Below are positions 31,390-41,224 of a DNA stretch of 64,000 bases, piece after piece. The stretch covers positions 18,025,371 through 18,089,370 of the forward strand of contig CM041298.1 in assembly GCA_023052935.1 (NCBI GenBank), in the 5' to 3' direction. The translations under genes were made by a program, and so were the position numbers. The DNA comes from Piezodorus guildinii (lineage: Eukaryota; Arthropoda; Insecta; Hemiptera; Pentatomidae). How positions within the stretch are numbered: the first letter of the stretch is position 1; each line of letters opens with the position of its first letter. The notes below the pieces were generated by a model. The model did no database searches. It was given only the letters and a program-made list of their open reading frames with translations, and had not been told where the DNA came from.

Positions 31390-32520
31390 TTTAAATATAT
31401 ATATTTATCTATAGAAATACAAATTTAAAATAATGTTATTCTGGGACTGATGCTAAAATATACAAAATGTATGGCCAACAGACTAAAGGAATATAATTAA
31501 TTATTTTTTAGAATTATGGGTAAACATATACACAATAAAAACTAACAAAGCAATAAATTCAATCTTCATTAGATAATAGGGTTTAACAAATAAAAAAATA
31601 AATTATTTTAAAACAATGTTTAAATATGGACAAAAAACAAATGTTTTTCATCTTATCGAGCTTTGGGGCTCTACTAAGCCATCTAATTCCTCCCGCATCC
31701 AATCCTTACAATCCAAAATCCTTCGCAAAATCCTAAATGCTCCTTATTTCGTCACAAATAAAATCATCCATAACGACCTTAATATCCCATTTGTGGCAGA
31801 CCTTTCTCGTACCAGATATACCACTTTTAATTCCATACTCCCAACTCATATAAACCCTCTTGTCCGCAACCTATCAACCTCGCATATTCCTGACAACCCT
31901 CTGAGGCGATTGAAAAGAAAATGGCCTCGGGATCTACTTACTTAAATAAACATCGAAGTACTACCGCTGGGTAGTTTCTTCACAAGCCTTATACGCCTTT
32001 TATTATAATTCATCACTTTTACTTATTGTATTTATGTAATATACAGTTGTAAAATTCAATAAAATATAAATAAAAAAAATAAAAAAAGTTTTTCATCTTC
32101 CAAAGTATCTAGAATTGAAATATTACTTGGTAAGCAACTGTTTAGGATAACAGGATATATTTGAAAGTTGGAATTTGACGAGGATAGAGACGCAGTATGA
32201 TGGATATGAGGATGTAGAGAATTCTATAAAGTAGAAGAGCGAATAAGAGAGGAACTGTCAAAAGTTTTAGTTCTCCATGTTTTTATGACCGTAAAGTTCA
32301 GTATGGCGCGATCTTTTTTCAAGTGAGCGGACTGAGGATTTAAATAGCAGAAGATTGTGGATGTAAGGGTGGTGTTTGGAATTCATGGTTTTTGTGAAGG
32401 TATGAACATGGGAAATATTGTCTAGGGATGAAGGAAAAGAGCCACTTTAAGTTGTGGGTAACATGAGACATTCGAAGTAAAGGAGACAAACCTTACAGAA
32501 ATCTTCATGACAATCTAACT
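31390..32520 (-). pseudogene. CR1-like LINE (family A copy 3), split by family B
   Basis: The 3' UTR lies at the left (TTATTCTGGGACTGATG, TATGGCCAACAGACTAAAGG) and matches copy A1. Coding sequence from about 32190 upward on the minus strand contains TLWNSLPPHIHHTASLS-like text, parallel to SSFWNSLPMSIRTCQSLASF of the intact LINE. The copy is interrupted at 31655-32087 by family B, and A1-like sequence resumes (CCAAAGTATCTAG). Stops and frameshifts are present. Confidence 0.75.
31655..32087 (+). pseudogene. Jockey-type LINE (family B), 433 bp, perfect 12-bp target duplication
   Basis: GTTTTTCATCTT occurs at 31643-31654 and 32088-32099. The insert begins IELWGSTKPSNSSRIQSLQS and stays open through FVTNKIIHNDLNIPFVADLS to RRLKRKWPRDLLT and its stop at 31945. 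The 3' UTR ends ACAGTTGTAAAATTCAATAA with an A-rich tail. It is a short 5' truncation and cannot be functional, but its frame is intact, so it is probably young. Confidence 0.9.
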
Positions 32521-33061
32521 TGTTCTCAAGCACAGTCAAGAACCCATCCTATATCAGCCATTGTCATACTGAGGGAAAATACACTGACTGAAGAAAGTAT
32601 TTGCACACCACGTTTTTTAAACAATAAACGTTATTTAAGCAATAAAAAAGCCCAATTACTTAAAAAATAAAAAGTATATTTATAACTTAATAACTACAAA
32701 TAATATTCATATGAAAAACTTCTTTCATAAAAATAAAAAACATAAAACTTACAAAAAAATACAGAAAAAAAATATTTGGAAATCTTTCGTTTCACCTATA
32801 TAGCACTTATTCATATAAAAAAAAAATCACAAATACAAAAAATAACACAATATTAACTGTAATAATAGCAAAAATGTTAATACAAGAGCACTATCACAAC
32901 ACAGCATACAATTAAATCACAAGTATGACCTCAAAAGAGCAAAATTTTTAGAAATAGTTATGAATAACCGAAATAGAAAAATCATGGAGGCAATATAGAT
33001 AAATAAAAATATTGATAATACAGTTAATTTCAAAACAGATTTAAGACACCAAAGTTTCCGT
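32521..33061. other. AT-rich stretch, possible Tc1-like end
   Basis: CACTGACTGAAGAAAGTATT near 32579 resembles a Tc1-type terminal repeat, but no partner end or transposase is adjacent. Confidence 0.3.
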
Positions 33062-33170
33062 TAATAATAATAATAATTGCTTTATTGGCATCAGTATTGA
33101 CAAAAGCCTCTCCCATAGGGAGGAATTTATAGTAGTTGGCTATAGTAAGAAATAATAAAATATTGAAAAA
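33062..33170 (-). mobile_element. LINE 3' end with (TTA)n tail
   Basis: Minus strand reads CTATGGGAGAGGCTTTTGTC ... GATGCCAATAAAGCAATTA followed by TTATTATTATTAA. A polyadenylation-like AATAAA followed by trinucleotide repeats is typical of RTE, I or R1-type 3' ends. No coding sequence was identified. Confidence 0.55.
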
Positions 33171-33504
33171 AGCAAATAATCCAAAGAAACAGAAAACACA
33201 AATAATTATGAAAAAACCTCAACAAAAAAACTGAGTCCTTAAAAAAAATAAAAACTTTTTAATTGTTTTTTTAAGTTTCCATTATTTGTAATTAACAAAT
33301 TAAAAATATAATAAAAAATAGTAAAAGAATTTTCACATTATTTAATAACAAAAGAACCATACACATAGTTTTAAATTGGTCTAATCCTTAATCCATTTGA
33401 GGACAAGGATCTGAAGCAATGATCTACTCAGATCTATTTTTTTTACTTTGTTTTTTTTTTAATTTTTTTTTTTAATTGACAAAGTTAATATATTTTTGAA
33501 AAAA
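33171..33504. other. AT-rich spacer
   Basis: Nothing recognised. Confidence 0.5.
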
Positions 33505-34345
33505 TCTGGTGAAGTCAACACACACTTTCACTTACCTTCGTTTTATAAATTGATTAAAACATTTTCAAATACAGTTAGGCATAAAAATTATTAAAACTAT
33601 TAAGGAATTAATTAAATGTAATTTCTATAGAAACATGTGTTTTATTAAAACATCTTTTATATTATTATCTAAAATAATCAGTTAGTTTTATCGGTTTTTC
33701 ATCACTCTTTATTAACTTTTACAAGCTCTTGTGTATTAGATAATTTTTTTTTCTAAAACCTTTAGCTTTCCAACGGTATAATAGCTTATGTTCAAAAACA
33801 AAAATTGCATTAAATTTTTTTTTTTTAGTGTTCTACTTTAGTTGTTTTTTAAATTCGCACAACTTACATACTTAGCTGTTATTTATCAAAGCTAACAAGA
33901 TAATTTGGTTATTTTTATAGGATCTACAAAATTAAAGGTACTTTAGGGGAAGAAAATATAGACATTTAAGCCCTTTCACACCATTTTAATCAGAATGAAA
34001 ACTACATGATATTAAAGCCTATTAAATTTTATTTCGATATAGCGAGTTTAATCAAAATCGTCGGAACTGTACGATAAAATCGAAAAAAGGTTCAAAATGC
34101 ATGGTATAAAGTGGCTCTTCTGGCGAGCTCATTTTGATGAAAAAGGTTTTGTCACGTCTCGGGCGTAGATTTGTCTTAAATATGAAATTTAAGTTTCATA
34201 GGACTTACCGTTTCCGCCCGGGAGTTACCATACACACATAGACCTTTTTGCGGGACTTGGTTATTTGGACTCAGGGACCCTAAAACTGGAATTTGAAAAT
34301 TTTCACGATCGCAATACTTTCCCTTACTATATACAGTAAGTGAAA
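33505..34345 (+). mobile_element. Family C repeat, copy 7, both ends present
   Basis: Left end TCTGGTGAAGTCAACACACAC then CTTTCACTTACC; right end TACTATATACAGTAAGTGAAAT. All internal landmarks are in order, including TTTCCAACGGTATAATAGC, GGGGAAGAAAATATAGAC, TTCGATATAGCGAGTTTAAT and CGATCGCAATACTTTCCC. About 840 bp, non-coding. Confidence 0.8.
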
Positions 34346-35403
34346 TTAAAAAACAGTTAATTTCAGAATATTCATCATCTTAAATAAAACTGTGTAACAT
34401 TGTTAATCGTATTAGAGATACTTCTTATTAATTATTAATTTTTTTGTGCAATAATTTAGATTTTGTTACACTGGAAAATTAGCTTTAAAAAAAAAATTGG
34501 TAGTTCACAAGAGTTTTTGATGATATTTAGAATTTTTTTTTTTACTTGTAGAGTCCTGATGGTGGGAGTGAGATCCTGAAAAGTTTATATGATAAAAAAC
34601 AATAATAAAAGTTTTTGGAAGAAATATATCAGCTCACGTTTCTACTTCTAATGTTTTAGAAGTATGATAATATAATAAAGCATATCCTTATCTTATTGTT
34701 AGGTTTTGTTTTGATTTGATATCTACAAAATTACAAGAATTTGAAAGATTTTCACCGTTCACATGTCTTCAGCCAGGAAGCTAACTTAAAACGCGAGCAA
34801 CACTGAAAGTATTAGCCAAAAAAATATTTTATCAACGGTTTTTCATTCAAGAAAGGATAAAAAATAACTTGTAAAATTAATCACGAAAATTAAAAATATT
34901 GAGCTGCAAAGTTAGTGAAATTTTGACGATTTCAAATGGAAAAGCGGATTAAGTTAAGGGAAATTAGTTGATTATTGGACAGCAATCTCATATCGCCCGG
35001 TGAAATAGACCTAATAACTTGTAATATTTACTCGGGCATGTAGATTTGGCTAATTTATTTCACCTTTTCTTGCATTCCTTAATCTCTTTTGTAAAAGCTC
35101 TCAGTTCACCGTGAATAGTCTCAATCGCTCTTAAGAGAATCAGTTGCCACTATACGGCTCTCTATAGCAAGAATAAAACCCTTTGTCTCGTGGAACAGGC
35201 TGCTGTTCAATCGAGGCTGAGGGATTCATTCCTATTTAAATCAAGCTAGGCAAAACCTACAGTAGAGCTTACACTCTCCTACAATCACACACCAGTTTTC
35301 CAATTGTAACAGACTTTTGCAATAACAATAATTATTTTTCAACATTTTTGCTTCGGTTTTAAGGCGTAAAACCCTAACATCATCAATGCCTGGATGTAAT
35401 ATG
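34346..35403. other. Unassigned stretch
   Basis: 34346-35030 is AT-rich. 35040-35340 is less AT-rich (for example GAACAGGCTGCTGTTCAATC) but has neither a frame of note nor a second copy. Confidence 0.4.
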
Positions 35404-35419
35404 TACACTTACTCAAAAA
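35404..35419 (+). repeat. Tc1-like terminal-repeat remnant
   Basis: TA followed by CACTTACTCAAAAA is the exact inverse of TTTTTGAGTAAGTGTA at 41550-41565, which closes a Tc1-like fragment. See the corresponding finding. Confidence 0.4.
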
Positions 35420-35512
35420 CGCTGCAAATTATTACACAATGGTTATTTATTTCCAAATAGCAATATTAGGCTATAACTGTTTATATAGCTGTTGATAGGC
35501 AATTAAGTAGTA
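35420..35512 (-). repeat. Family E end fragment
   Basis: CGCTGCAAATTATTACACAA and ATAGCTGTTGATAGGCAATT match the right end of family E copies at 15.3 and 59.1 kb in inverted orientation. Confidence 0.65.
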
Positions 35513-35519
35513 TGAAAGA

Positions 35520-36270
35520 GAGATACACTTTATTCATAAATAAACAAACAAAATGATGCTGCCCAACTTAATTGGGTTGCTATAACACAGCATTCCGATT
35601 TTTTCCAGCAGGAATATTCTTAACATTTTATTTAACTATAAATACAATATTTTTTTTCCTTTTTTACTCACAGATGCACATGCATGCCCCTCCAATTATA
35701 TCTGTTAGGAGTAGATATGATGGTGTATAATTCCCAGGGAGTCGAGAACCACACTTTCTGCTATCCTTGCTACGTCCTTTATATCGACACCTATGTCTTC
35801 CATGAAGCTCCTTGTTGAACCTGGCACAGCTCCGCGGGCTTCAGACCAAAGGTCTTTTACGGAGAAGTCTCTCTCGCCATGGCTCTCGCTGAACTTTTCC
35901 TTGAGGAAAGGGATACATTTTTCGTAGATTCGTCTCTTTTCCCTTTCCACTTTACTTGCCTGTTCAAGGTCGTTAGATTCATATCTCACGGTGGGATCCA
36001 GAATGACTGCCGAATTTTTAGGAAATGCCACGATATCATCACGGGGTTTCTTTAAAATGTCGTACTCCAATGCCCTGCCACCTGCAGCTGGCCCATTCCT
36101 CGAACGAGTTTTCTCGTAGCGACTGCCGTAGAGCTCTCATACTCCGGTGTCCCTGCTCAACCCCGTGTCTCAGCACATATAGCAACTTCCGTCGAATAAT
36201 CGAATGTGGACTGGAACAGGGCATCCGGCACATTGGACAGTCGCTGAGCGATGGACCAGTGTTTTAGAGG
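35520..36270 (-). pseudogene. REL-endonuclease C-terminus of an R2-like LINE
   Basis: On the minus strand a 121-codon frame (36070-35705) encodes DIVAFPKNSAVILDPTVRYE, then KRRIYEKCIPFLKEKF and the C-terminal ARGAVPGSTRSFMEDIGVDI. The pattern (D-I-V-A-F, hydrophobic strand, DPTVRYE, then K..IY) matches the restriction-like endonuclease at the end of R2-type LINEs. Just upstream, in another frame, 36233-36039 encodes MCRMPCSSPHSIIRRKLLYV and an RH motif, the decayed zinc-finger linker. A 3' UTR with AATAAAG lies at 35528-35704. The copy is 5'-truncated and frameshifted. I do not regard it as a host gene. Confidence 0.65.
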
Positions 36271-36633
36271 AGCCTCCCATTGGCAGCGGATTAGTTAATC
36301 AATACAATGTCTGGCTTGAGCCTTTGTGCAGTCAACATCTTCTAATACCCACGTTATTTTGTTCTACGGTCTACAATTCTTAGTTGTTATATTCTGTGAC
36401 TGTGAGTATTATTTTCATTTGATATTAAAGTGCATAATAACCACTTTGGTGATTGAATAAACAGATTGCTCTACTTTAAAGAATATTTAAAGAGGACTGA
36501 GTAGATAATAGTCAAGGAGTATAAACTCGGCAGTTGTTTACGCGGCGAGAGTATTATAGTAATACTGTCGCACTCATCCCCACCACACCTTCTCCCACTA
36601 CTACTCATTGGCAGTGTTACCACCCCACTCGTT
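36271..36633 (+). promoter_or_regulatory. Probable 5' UTR of the CR1-type LINE
   Basis: No frame continues through this segment. LINEs of this kind use internal promoters in the 5' UTR. The region nearest ORF1 (36530-36630) is richer in G+C and CGs (TTTACGCGGCGAGAG) than the surroundings, but no motif can be assigned with certainty and the true start may be anywhere from about 36300 to 36520. Confidence 0.4.
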
Positions 36634-37548
36634 ATGGCAGTGTGTCCCACCTGTAAAATAAATATCTCCCGAGAGGACAAGACGACGCTCTCGTGCTTTA
36701 TGTGCAAAATTATTTACCACATTAAATGCACAAATATTCAAGAACCAGATCTCGCGCAAGCGAAAAAGAAATGGTTATGTGGTAACTGCGAGCTATCGGG
36801 AAAGTCCCAAGTAACAAAAACACACACTGTAACAGCAAGTAAAAATATGGAGGAAAATATTTTAGCCATATTAGGGGAGGTGAGTAGATTAAATGATGAT
36901 ATGAAGGAGATAAAAGAAAATATGAGTAAACAAGCTGATATGAGCTTTGAAAACCACGATAGACTAAAAAAGATGGAGGAAAGAACCATAAAACAAGACG
37001 AACTAATTGAAAAATTATTAAACGAAAATAATTGCCTAAAAAATCAATTAAAAATCATGGAGGTCAGACTTAACCATGCTGAGCAATCCCAACTCTCCCA
37101 CTCTATAGAAATCAGAGGGATCCCAGTAAAATCTGGAGAGTCTCCCGAGGGAGTCGTTTGCTCTATCGGAGCCGCTCTGGGCGTACGAATCTCGGCCGAG
37201 GACCTGGATAAGGTGGAGAGAAAAAGGACGAGAGGAGAGGATCCCCGACCACCGGCGATAGTCGCGCGCTTCGTTCGCCAGACAGTCCGGGACGAGGTGA
37301 TTCGCCTTCGAAAAGTTAAAAGGGACTTCACCACTAGGCATCTTGGCTGGGACAACGACGACCGGATCTACATCGCGGAGGAGATGTCTGCTTCGAATCG
37401 GCACCTATACTGGTTGGCGAGGCAGAAGAAGGCCGCTGCCAGGATAAAATACGTGTGGTTTGCCGGAGGACGTGTGCGTTGTAGACGAGATGACGGACAG
37501 CCAGCAATCATCATCAACAAAGCCGAGGACTTGGACATATTTCAATGA
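36634..37548 (+). CDS. LINE ORF1 protein: PHD finger, coiled coil, FP-like C-terminal domain
   Basis: 304 residues. The N-terminus forms a complete C4HC3 PHD-type zinc finger: C4, C7, C21, C24, H29, C32, C49 and C52. Residues about 70-140 are rich in E, K, L and N in heptad-like spacing (EEVSRL/MKEIKENM; LIEKLLNENNCLKNQLKIME), a probable coiled coil for self-association. Residues about 150-300 (SIEIRGIPVKSGESPEGVV, then IYIAEEMSASNRHLYWLARQ, KYVWFAGGRVRCRRDDG) look like the baculovirus FP-type domain known from insect LINE ORF1 proteins. ORF1 proteins bind LINE RNA and form particles with ORF2. The start ATG directly precedes the zinc finger and an alternative would disrupt it. The frame has no interruption. 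Confidence 0.88.
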   Translation: MAVCPTCKINISREDKTTLSCFMCKIIYHIKCTNIQEPDLAQAKKKWLCGNCELSGKSQVTKTHTVTASKNMEENILAILGEVSRLNDDMKEIKENMSKQADMSFENHDRLKKMEERTIKQDELIEKLLNENNCLKNQLKIMEVRLNHAEQSQLSHSIEIRGIPVKSGESPEGVVCSIGAALGVRISAEDLDKVERKRTRGEDPRPPAIVARFVRQTVRDEVIRLRKVKRDFTTRHLGWDNDDRIYIAEEMSASNRHLYWLARQKKAAARIKYVWFAGGRVRCRRDDGQPAIIINKAEDLDIFQ

Positions 37549-37900
37549 AATAAACTCACCGTTCCCATTAATACTGTAATTTTTTTTTTCTTCTTATTTT
37601 TTAAAATAATGTTTTTTTTCTTTTTTCTTATTAAAAAAAACTTTTCTTTTCTTTTTCATATTAAATAAATTCTTTTTTTTTTAGAGGCCTTTTTTTTCTT
37701 TCATTTTTCAAGACAATTTTATTTTATAGCTACTCCGATAGTGAATATTTTATTTTTTTCTGAATTTATTTTTATTATTGTATTCATAATTTCTGAATAT
37801 CCAGAAATAAGCATATTATTACCTATTTTATATTATTATTGTTACTATTGTTCCTTTTCTTCCCAAACCTTAAATAATACAAACCCTTTTCTTTCCATAA
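37549..37900 (+). other. Pyrimidine-rich ORF1-ORF2 spacer
   Basis: 352 bp of T- and CT-rich sequence with stops in all frames. It separates the two LINE ORFs, so ORF2 must be translated by reinitiation or an internal mechanism. No specific motif recognised. Confidence 0.6.
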
Positions 37901-40708
37901 ATGTCTAATATACTATTATCCTGCCATGTTAACTCCCAATCCCTTCAGGCGCACTATGACGAATTTCTCGACTATTTCCTTCACAATTTCTACCATATTA
38001 TTGCTGTTTCTGAAACTTGGTTAAAACCTTTTATCCCTACGTCCTCTGTATCCATTCCTAATTATACCCTCATTCGTCATGATCGAGAGGGCAGAACTGG
38101 AGGAGGGGTCTGTGCTTTCGTTCATGATAGTTTGAGAGTCAAAACCCTCCTAAAATCTCCCTCTCCTAACACTCCTCATATCGAATATCTATTCCTAGAA
38201 ATTTTTCAAGATACCTTTACTCTCCTATTCATCGTCATATATCGTCCTCCTCAAATCCGATATGATTCCACCTTCGAATCCTCCCTATTTACCTATATAC
38301 CAATGTACAACCATGTTATAATAACCGGTGATCTCAATACCAATCTTATCTCCGATTCACCAGATAAATCATATCTGACAAACCTCTTTCATTCCCTAAA
38401 CCTTTTTATTGTTCCTTTTCAACCCACTCATCACACGCAATTTTCCAGCACATGGCTTGATCTCTTTATCATTGATTCCTCTCATAAATTAGCATCCTCA
38501 TCTCAGCTTCCTTTGCCTTTTCTTTCGCATCACGATCTCATCAATATCTCCTATAATATTCCAACTCCACAAATAATCCCTAAGAAAGCCACTTGGCGCG
38601 ATCTAGACTCCTTAACAGCAGAAAAGATAAATCCATACCTTGATCCTTTATCCCAATCCTTGGAACCTATTTATTCCTTAACATCCATTGATGAAATGGT
38701 GGAATGCCTATCCTCAAATCTATTTACTTTCCTTGACAATCATGCTCCGCTCAAGACTTCCACCATCAAGCGCCTCCCAGCACCGTGGATTAATCAAGAG
38801 ATAAGAGATTTGATGAGGCAAAGAGATGCTGCCAGAAGAAAGTTTAAACGCACAAAAATTAGTAATGATTACTCCACCTTCAAATCCCTCAGAAACCTCA
38901 CCCAATCTTCCATACGCCGTGCTAAAGCTAAGTTTTTCCATGATTCCCTTTCACAAGCTCCTGATTCCAAATCCAAATGGAAAATCCTTAAAAAATTATC
39001 CGTGATAAATTCAAAATCCAATTCCATCCATCCCGTAACTCCCGACGAACTGAATAAGCATTTTGCTGATCCTCTTCTTATGCCTTACCCGACCCAAATC
39101 TGCTTTCCTCAACGCACCTTTGATTCAGAAAACTTCTATTTCCAGAACATCTCACCCGACGACCTCCTATACTCTATCCTTAAATCCAAAACCAATGATT
39201 ACGGCCCTGATCAAATCCCAGTGAAAATTATAAAACTGTGCCTCCCAGCCATCTTTCCCGCTCTCCTACATATCTATAACTTCTCTCTCCAACGCTCCGT
39301 GTTTCCAATAGCCTGGAAAAAGGTTATAGTTCGTCCTTTGAATAAAGTTCCTAACCCTTCCTCAGCATCGGACTTCAGACCTATATCGATCCTATCCAAC
39401 CTCTCAAAACCGCTTGAAAGAATAGTCCACTCCCAATTCTATAACTTCCTTGAACAAAAATCTCTACTTGTTCCCTTCCAGTCTGGCTTTAGATCCCAAT
39501 ATTCCACACAATCAGCTCTCCTAAAAATTACCCAAGACCTTCAATCCTCCATAGACAAAAAGAAAATATCAATCCTAGTTCTCTTTGACTTCTCCAAAGC
39601 CTTTGATATGGTAAATCATGAAATCCTTCTTTCCAAACTCCGAAACCTCTCAGTATCTGATAGTGTCTTAAACTGGTTCCTCTCCTTTCTATCTGCCCGA
39701 ACTCAAACTGTGATAATCCCAAATAAACCTCCTTCCTCACCGATCCAGTTAACACATGGAGTTCCTCAGGGATCATCACTTTCACCTATCCTTTTCTCGA
39801 TCTATGTTAATGACCTACCCAATTCCATACATCACTCTAAATACCACCTATATGCCGATGATCTCCAAATCTACCTTTCCTTCCATCCCACCGAAATGCC
39901 TGAGATGGTCCAAAAATTACAAGAAGACATCGACAGCATCAATTTATGGGCCATCAATAATGGTTTAAAGCTTAATATCGATAAAACCAAAGCCATCCTC
40001 ATTGGTTCCAAACATCTCCTCAACTCCCTCACCTGTCACCCTTTACTCTACCTCAACCATAGACCCATTATCTTCCACACGTCCGTTAGAAACCTAGGTG
40101 TATTCCTCGACCAAAACCTTTCCTGGAATAATCACATTTCCCAAATTTCTAGAAAATCCATAGCCATCCTTAAACAGTTCCTCCGATTACGCAAACTTAT
40201 ACCCCTCAAAACCCGCCAACTCCTAGTATCCTCTCTTATCTTCCCCCACTTCGATTATGGCTGCCTAGTGTTTGGAGGACTGTCTGAGACGCTTGAGATG
40301 AGGCTGAAGAGACTGATGAACTGTTTCATTAGATTCATCTTCGGAGTTCCCAGGCGCTCTCATGTCTCCACCTGGTATGCAGAGTTGAAGTGGCTTTACC
40401 CAAAATTCCGACGGCAATACTTCTTAGGAACTTACCTTTACCAATCCTTTAGAACCAAACAACCCATTTATATCTACAATATGTTCACCCCACTCTCCTC
40501 TGTCCACTCTATCAACACAAGATCCCAGCCCTCGAACTTGCTCATTCCATCCCACAGAACTGCTTCCTTTAAGAGATCCTTTGTCATGCGTGCATCTTCA
40601 TTTTGGAATTCCTTACCCATGTCGATTCGTACATGCCAATCCTTAGCCTCCTTCAAACATCACCTATTTATCCATCTCCTCGAACATCAATCTTCCGTGC
40701 CTTTATAA
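37901..40708 (+). CDS. LINE ORF2 protein: APE endonuclease and reverse transcriptase
   Basis: 935 residues, unbroken. The endonuclease occupies about residues 1-215: N11 in CHVNSQSL, E38 in SETWL, YRPP at 114-117, GDLN at 143-146, STWLD near 183-187 and SHHD at 209-212. The last is normally SDH, so one catalytic-motif Asp is His here. Reverse transcriptase follows: VRPLNKVPNPSSASDFRPIS, motif A FDFSKAFD (D563), motif B GVPQGSSLSP (620-629) and motif C YADD (651-654), then the thumb LGVFLDQNLSWNNH and the C-terminal SSFWNSLPMSIRTCQSLASF. It nicks target DNA and primes cDNA synthesis on LINE RNA. The start is set by the conserved N-terminal strand right after ATG. Length and domain order fit CR1-like ORF2. 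Confidence 0.92.
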   Translation: MSNILLSCHVNSQSLQAHYDEFLDYFLHNFYHIIAVSETWLKPFIPTSSVSIPNYTLIRHDREGRTGGGVCAFVHDSLRVKTLLKSPSPNTPHIEYLFLEIFQDTFTLLFIVIYRPPQIRYDSTFESSLFTYIPMYNHVIITGDLNTNLISDSPDKSYLTNLFHSLNLFIVPFQPTHHTQFSSTWLDLFIIDSSHKLASSSQLPLPFLSHHDLINISYNIPTPQIIPKKATWRDLDSLTAEKINPYLDPLSQSLEPIYSLTSIDEMVECLSSNLFTFLDNHAPLKTSTIKRLPAPWINQEIRDLMRQRDAARRKFKRTKISNDYSTFKSLRNLTQSSIRRAKAKFFHDSLSQAPDSKSKWKILKKLSVINSKSNSIHPVTPDELNKHFADPLLMPYPTQICFPQRTFDSENFYFQNISPDDLLYSILKSKTNDYGPDQIPVKIIKLCLPAIFPALLHIYNFSLQRSVFPIAWKKVIVRPLNKVPNPSSASDFRPISILSNLSKPLERIVHSQFYNFLEQKSLLVPFQSGFRSQYSTQSALLKITQDLQSSIDKKKISILVLFDFSKAFDMVNHEILLSKLRNLSVSDSVLNWFLSFLSARTQTVIIPNKPPSSPIQLTHGVPQGSSLSPILFSIYVNDLPNSIHHSKYHLYADDLQIYLSFHPTEMPEMVQKLQEDIDSINLWAINNGLKLNIDKTKAILIGSKHLLNSLTCHPLLYLNHRPIIFHTSVRNLGVFLDQNLSWNNHISQISRKSIAILKQFLRLRKLIPLKTRQLLVSSLIFPHFDYGCLVFGGLSETLEMRLKRLMNCFIRFIFGVPRRSHVSTWYAELKWLYPKFRRQYFLGTYLYQSFRTKQPIYIYNMFTPLSSVHSINTRSQPSNLLIPSHRTASFKRSFVMRASSFWNSLPMSIRTCQSLASFKHHLFIHLLEHQSSVPL

Positions 40709-41060
40709 ACTTAATCGTTTGGCCTCTTTATTTTTATCTTAATTTTCACTATATTTTGTTTTAATATCTGTATTTCTTTTAAGTAATATGACCTTGTATA
40801 TGTATATATATATATGTGTTTGTGTTTGTGAATGTATGTATAAATATGTAGGTATATAAATGAATGTTGTGTGTGTATATATGTGTGTATGTCTGTGTGT
40901 GTGCATGCATGTATATACCATATGCTATGTAATTTGATACCTTGTTGTTAAAATTTATATAGCCAGAATTTAAATATTTTATTGTACATTTATATTATTC
41001 TTAGGGGACTAGATGTCCCAGAATAAAATTTCTTTTCATTTCATTTTCATTTCATTTCAA
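40709..41060 (+). other. 3' UTR and (TTTCA)n tail of the CR1-type LINE
   Basis: Contains TATG/TGTG-rich low-complexity sequence (40800-40920), GGGGACTAGATGTCCCAGAAT shared with copies A1-A3, AATAAAA, then repeats of TTTCA. Reverse transcriptases of this group use such short repeats to prime. Confidence 0.8.
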
Positions 41061-41224
41061 TGGATCATATCATATCTAAGCTAGTTTTTAACCAATTTCA
41101 ATGATTAATTTTTCATTTAATCGAATATTTAATCCTCTATCGAATGACACTAAAAGCAAAAAAATTATTTTGGGTATTTATTTATTTATTAATTAGAAGA
41201 AACGATTTTTTTTAATTATTTGTT

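Larger units (their letters stand above)
36420..41060 (+). mobile_element. CR1-type LINE, structurally intact, two ORFs (family A)
   Basis: A ~4.6-kb element with a 5' leader of roughly 200 bp, ORF1 (36634-37548), a pyrimidine-rich 352-bp spacer, ORF2 (37901-40708) and a 3' UTR ending TCCCAGAATAAAATTTC and an (TTTCA)n tail (41031-41058). Lack of poly(A), the short-repeat tail and the RT sequence favour the CR1/L2-like group over Jockey. The left end is uncertain; TTTTCATTT near 36412-36420 resembles the tail unit and may be the target. Three degraded relatives are in the window. It is the only element here with complete, unbroken frames and could be active. Confidence 0.82.

Noticed and set aside
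35705..36070. 121-codon frame as a host protein
   Set aside because: The sequence pattern fits the C-terminal endonuclease of R2-like LINEs, and the adjacent upstream frame continues that similarity.
36738..37404. Minus-strand frames opposite LINE ORF1
   Set aside because: Antisense shadows of a clear coding sequence with no recognisable domain of their own.
38720..40656. Several 60-85 codon frames overlapping LINE ORF2 on either strand
   Set aside because: Alternative-frame shadows of the 935-codon ORF2.
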